The position numbers and the translations under genes were made by a program. From a virus, in the IMG/VR virus record IMGVR_UViG_3300009553_000082, positions 1 to 25,762 of that record: a DNA stretch of 25,762 nucleotides; one strand, given 5' to 3'. Below are positions 22,443 to 25,762 of the stretch, piece by piece. Under the pieces are notes generated by a model. It saw only the letters and a program-made list of their open reading frames with translations, was not told the DNA's origin and did not search any database. Positions within the stretch are counted from its first letter, which is position 1; every line of letters starts with the position of its first letter.

Positions 22443-23899
22443 CTCTTTTTCGCTGGTGGCTTATCAGGTGTGCGGCCCTCAAGCACAGCAAGCCTCGCAC
22501 GTACTGCTTTCAACTCCTGCAACAACACAGGGACATACTTACTATAGTCCACATAGTGTCGATCTTCTTTCTCATCATAGGTCACAGGTGTAGCGTAGAC
22601 TTCTTTAGCTTGCTGACCGAGCACACCATATGCACGCTCGCCAGTTGCCTTCCACTTGAAGTCATACACCTCAGTGTCATCAATGATATTACCTGCATCA
22701 AACGATTTCAGGTCTTCTTTCAGGTTTGCGTCTGACGATGTGTTGAACGAGCACGCTGTTGCTGTGGTAGAGATGTTGCCAGTAGATACGCCACTACGAC
22801 GGCAATCCATAAGTCCACCATCAACGTTGCGATTAGAGAAAATCGGTGCATTACCACTGGCAATGCTGACTGTAAAATATCCAGTACCGATTTCAGTTCC
22901 TACAGTAGTATTACCAACACCGGGGTATGTCCCAATAGCAGTTCCAAGGCCGATAGCACTACTGTGAATGTTACCAGCAACACCCAAACCACCAGCTACA
23001 GTCAATGCGCCTGTTGTAGGTGAGGTGGAAGGTAAGGTCCCTTGTAGAACTACAGCGCCCGTCGAACGAACGATTGCCAGTGGCATATCAATATATGCCC
23101 CTGCATCATTGTAGCGAAAAATACCAAAATTAGAGACAGTTGGATCAGCACCACGAATTGTCCATTTTCTCAAGCCAGCGGCATCATAGTGGATATCTGT
23201 ATTTTGAGATGCATTAGACATAACCACGCCTGTCAGCGTCGTAGCACCAGTTGCACGGCTGATTGTCAGTGGTGTTGCCTTTGCTACACCCGCATCTGTA
23301 TCACTGCGAATGCTAAAGTTAGACCCCGCATCGCTGCCTGTCTCTGCAGTACTATCTCCTAAGAATAGCTCCCAACGAACTAAACCACCCTTCATCCCCT
23401 GTATAAGAGGCGATCCTGTGCCAGCACCAGCTTGAATTATTAGATTACCATAGGCGTTGGCAATTGTCGTTTGACCTATTGTAACATAGCCAGTTGCGCG
23501 GTCAATTTTTAGTGCCGCCTCGATGATATTGCCTGCATCATCATATCTATCAATCTGAAAACCTGATCCAACATTTCCACCGCTTTCTGCAAGGCCATTT
23601 GCTAAATTAATCCGCCAACGAGTAAGTCCACCCGTCTTACTGAATATCTCTGCTGGACTGCCAACAGGTCTATCTAATATCACGTTGGGCTTTGTTTTGC
23701 TGATCGTCAAATCACCACTCATAGTGTCGCCAGCTTTAGCAACCTTCAACGCATCCTGCGCATCTACATACGCATTCGTCGCAAGCGCAGTCGTACTTCC
23801 TCCTTTAATAGTCCACCCTGTGCCATTGTACACATACGTCATTCCACCTGACGTGTACTCTTGACCTACAGTAGGTGAAGCAGGGAAGTCGATTGCCAT
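22439..23899 (-). CDS. Tail fibre / spike protein with C-terminal S74 chaperone domain
   Basis: 486 residues from ATG 23899, chosen over the GTG at 23902 because GGGAGGAAG precedes it. The N-terminus (DFPASPTVGQEYTSGG) resembles phage tail-fibre anchors. The body has beta-rich repeats with LTVAGGLGVAGNI. The last 98 residues form an S74 intramolecular chaperone: S389 and K394 in SDANLK fit the autocleavage dyad (Ser-x4-Lys) of the K1F endosialidase type, followed by DFKWK, AYGVLGQQA and a C-terminal coiled coil. The chaperone helps the trimer fold and is then cut off. It binds the host surface; the receptor is unknown. It overlaps the first fibre gene by one base, and is its paralogue. Confidence 0.85.
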   Translation of the reverse strand: MAIDFPASPTVGQEYTSGGMTYVYNGTGWTIKGGSTTALATNAYVDAQDALKVAKAGDTMSGDLTISKTKPNVILDRPVGSPAEIFSKTGGLTRWRINLANGLAESGGNVGSGFQIDRYDDAGNIIEAALKIDRATGYVTIGQTTIANAYGNLIIQAGAGTGSPLIQGMKGGLVRWELFLGDSTAETGSDAGSNFSIRSDTDAGVAKATPLTISRATGATTLTGVVMSNASQNTDIHYDAAGLRKWTIRGADPTVSNFGIFRYNDAGAYIDMPLAIVRSTGAVVLQGTLPSTSPTTGALTVAGGLGVAGNIHSSAIGLGTAIGTYPGVGNTTVGTEIGTGYFTVSIASGNAPIFSNRNVDGGLMDCRRSGVSTGNISTTATACSFNTSSDANLKEDLKSFDAGNIIDDTEVYDFKWKATGERAYGVLGQQAKEVYATPVTYDEKEDRHYVDYSKYVPVLLQELKAVRARLAVLEGRTPDKPPAKKR

Positions 23900-25762
23900 C
23901 ACTTCCTCCCACGTGGTGCAGTGGTGACAACAGGCTTATCAAGTGTGCGACCTTCAAGGTCTGCAACACGTTGTCTCAATGCTTTCAGCTCTTGCAACAA
24001 CACGGGGACGTACTTTGAGTAGTCAACACCCCACCACTCATCTCTCTCAGCACCCTTCTCGGTCGATGCCTCTGTATGTGTGACTGCGAGCGGATATACA
24101 TCAACAGCCTGCTGAGCGATGACACCAAATGCGCGCTCTTTAGTAGACTTCCATGCGAAGTCATACACATTCGTGTTGTCTATGATGCTGCCTGCGTCGA
24201 ATGATTTGAGGTCTTCTTTAAGCTCTGCTCCTGAGGAGGTGTTGTAGGCAGCACTTGCGCCGTCTGATGTTATTGTTCCTACTGTCGCACCATTGGCTAC
24301 TTTCATATAAAGCATATAACGAGTGCCAGACGGATTAAAATTCTGTGCAACATAACATGCGCCTGTGCTGGGAGCTGGATTGCGCATATATGAAAATACA
24401 GTATCACCTGCGCTGTCGCAGGTAATGCTGCTAGCGTTAATATTCCCACCAACACCCAAACCACCAGATACAACCAACGCACCTGTTGTTGGTGAGTTGG
24501 AAGGAAGGGCGTTCTGAACACGGACAACTTGATCAGTTGTAATAGCAAGTGTCGGAACTGGTGATCCGCTTAAACCAGTACGTAGCCAGAAGTGACCCAG
24601 TAAATCAATTCCCATTCCACACCAATTGTTGCCACCTCCATCATACAGCAACAAGTTTGCATCAGCTTGTGCGACTGCCGCGTTGAATGCCGCGCCATTG
24701 GGATTGCCGAGTACATTAGATTTGGCAAATGATCTGATTGTACCAGTAGCATTAATCCCACCACCAACACCTAATCCTCCTGCAACAGTCAATGCGCCTG
24801 TTGTAGGTGTTGTTGAAGCGGTCGTGTTTAACACCTGAACTGTTGAAGGTGCATTAAAGCTGATAAGGTTGGGTGTACCCACGCCAAAACCTATATCACC
24901 ATTTGTGCGATTGATTACAACTGCACTATCGACGAAAACACCTGCTGCGTCGTATCGTTGTAGATGAAATGCTTCGTTCGCTCCTCCATCACCGACTACT
25001 ACACGCCACATCGTTCGCGATCCAGAACGCCCGTAAAGGCCGCCTGCTGTTACTGTTGTCTTGTCGAGGAATATAGAAGGCGCAAGTTTGTTAATCGACA
25101 AATCACCAGTCATCGTGTCGCCAGTCTTCAACACAGCATTCTGGTTGATACTAGCTGCAGCTCCTCCCGCTTGTACCCACTGCGACGTATTGCCGTCATC
25201 GTAGTAGACCCAGAAGATGCCGCTATCACTCTCCCACCACATGTCTCCATCTTTAGGATTGCTCGGTGGATTGTCAGCAGTTGTAGTTGTGCTAGTACCA
25301 AGCGGACCAGCATCGTCCCACTGCGTACCATCCCAGATGTACAGATGCTGATTGTCGGTAGCGATCCACATGTCACCTATAGTGTTACCTGTAGGTGGCA
25401 GTGCTCCTGCGCTAGGCACCGTGCCTTTGATAACAAGTGGCGGTCCAAGCTCACCCTGTATACCTTGCGGACCTATAGCACCTCGCGAGCCAGATACGTC
25501 GATGATCCAGTCAACGAACGTCCCTGCGCCGCCTGATGTGATTGCGTTGATGACAAGTGACGTACCACTGTACGACGACACCTGTCCCCACATCCAATTG
25601 TTAATGGGGTCTAAGTTGGCACGCACCATGATGAACTTGCCAACGTTGAAGTACTTGTTCGCTTGTGTGACGAACGTCTTCGCAGTCAGCCCGATTGTGT
25701 TCGATGATGTAGATGTACCGAACAGCTTCGCAGCTTGTGCAGCACTTTCAACCGCGCTCGCC
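23899..25762 (-). CDS. Tail fibre protein with collagen-like part and S74 chaperone domain (start outside the window)
   Basis: At least 620 residues; the frame runs open past the right edge and the sequence before the internal Met (25629), reading AKLFGTSTSSNTIGLTAKTF, is clearly still a tail-fibre part, so the start is outside. A collagen-like GSRGAIGPQGIQGELGPP segment follows, then a WIATDNQHLYIWDGTQW-type binding repeat, PTTGALTVAGGLGVGG repeats, and an S74 chaperone at the C-terminus with SGAELK (Ser-x4-Lys dyad) and AFGVIAQQA. It probably anchors to the tail through its missing N-terminus and binds host cells. It is a paralogue of the following gene, most similar at the C-terminus. Confidence 0.85.
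   Translation of the reverse strand, partial: ASAVESAAQAAKLFGTSTSSNTIGLTAKTFVTQANKYFNVGKFIMVRANLDPINNWMWGQVSSYSGTSLVINAITSGGAGTFVDWIIDVSGSRGAIGPQGIQGELGPPLVIKGTVPSAGALPPTGNTIGDMWIATDNQHLYIWDGTQWDDAGPLGTSTTTTADNPPSNPKDGDMWWESDSGIFWVYYDDGNTSQWVQAGGAAASINQNAVLKTGDTMTGDLSINKLAPSIFLDKTTVTAGGLYGRSGSRTMWRVVVGDGGANEAFHLQRYDAAGVFVDSAVVINRTNGDIGFGVGTPNLISFNAPSTVQVLNTTASTTPTTGALTVAGGLGVGGGINATGTIRSFAKSNVLGNPNGAAFNAAVAQADANLLLYDGGGNNWCGMGIDLLGHFWLRTGLSGSPVPTLAITTDQVVRVQNALPSNSPTTGALVVSGGLGVGGNINASSITCDSAGDTVFSYMRNPAPSTGACYVAQNFNPSGTRYMLYMKVANGATVGTITSDGASAAYNTSSGAELKEDLKSFDAGSIIDNTNVYDFAWKSTKERAFGVIAQQAVDVYPLAVTHTEASTEKGAERDEWWGVDYSKYVPVLLQELKALRQRVADLEGRTLDKPVVTTAPRGRK

Overview
The window is a piece of a tailed double-stranded DNA phage genome, probably a short-tailed (podovirus-like) phage of a Gram-negative host. 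The reasons are a DNA replication/recombination module with a family A DNA polymerase, a run of very large ejection-type virion proteins carrying peptidoglycan-cutting domains, a GNAT acetyltransferase inside the virion module, and two tail fibres ending in S74 self-cleaving chaperone domains. The Gram-negative host is inferred from the lytic transglycosylase / M15 ejection protein and the predicted lipoprotein. The host genus cannot be read from the sequence. No integrase, tRNA, rRNA or CRISPR array was seen.

Layout: positions 1-11191 are all on the + strand and hold early/replication genes. In order they are a possible GHKL-type ATPase-like protein (probably cut at its 5' end), a small protein, a small membrane protein, an HNH endonuclease, four small unknown proteins (one with a C-terminal helix-turn-helix), a RecB/Cas4-like PD-(D/E)XK nuclease with four candidate Fe-S cysteines, two EIER-repeat coiled-coil proteins of higher GC content, a Sak4-like recombination ATPase, a candidate ssDNA-binding protein, a small basic protein, a RecD/Dda-like SF1 helicase, a 54-residue protein, and an 845-residue fusion of a uracil-DNA-glycosylase-like domain with a 3'-5' exonuclease and DNA polymerase I.

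Positions 11195-25762 are all on the - strand and hold virion genes. Read from the right edge they are tail fibre 1 (start outside the window), tail fibre 2, a lipoprotein-like protein, a two-helix membrane protein, a GNAT acetyltransferase, and four ejection/internal virion candidates of 370, 346, 1251 and 1422 residues. Several of these genes overlap by 1-4 bases, so they look translationally coupled. The two modules converge at 11191/11195 with only three bases between the stop codons.

The most striking feature outside the genes is a dispersed 15-bp palindrome, consensus TTATACASTGTATAA. Its 13-bp core occurs exactly eight times, with five more one-mismatch copies and one two-mismatch copy. 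Thirteen of the fourteen lie in the + strand module, both between genes and inside genes, where they are read in three different codon phases. One copy overlaps the -10 box of a promoter upstream of the Sak4 gene. A near-identical promoter at 2071-2098 lacks the palindrome's right arm. This looks like a dispersed operator (stoperator-like) or another DNA-level signal that coordinates the early module; the protein that binds it is not known. Intergenic spaces are all short (about 130 bases or less), and several contain strong hairpins without a proper U-tract.
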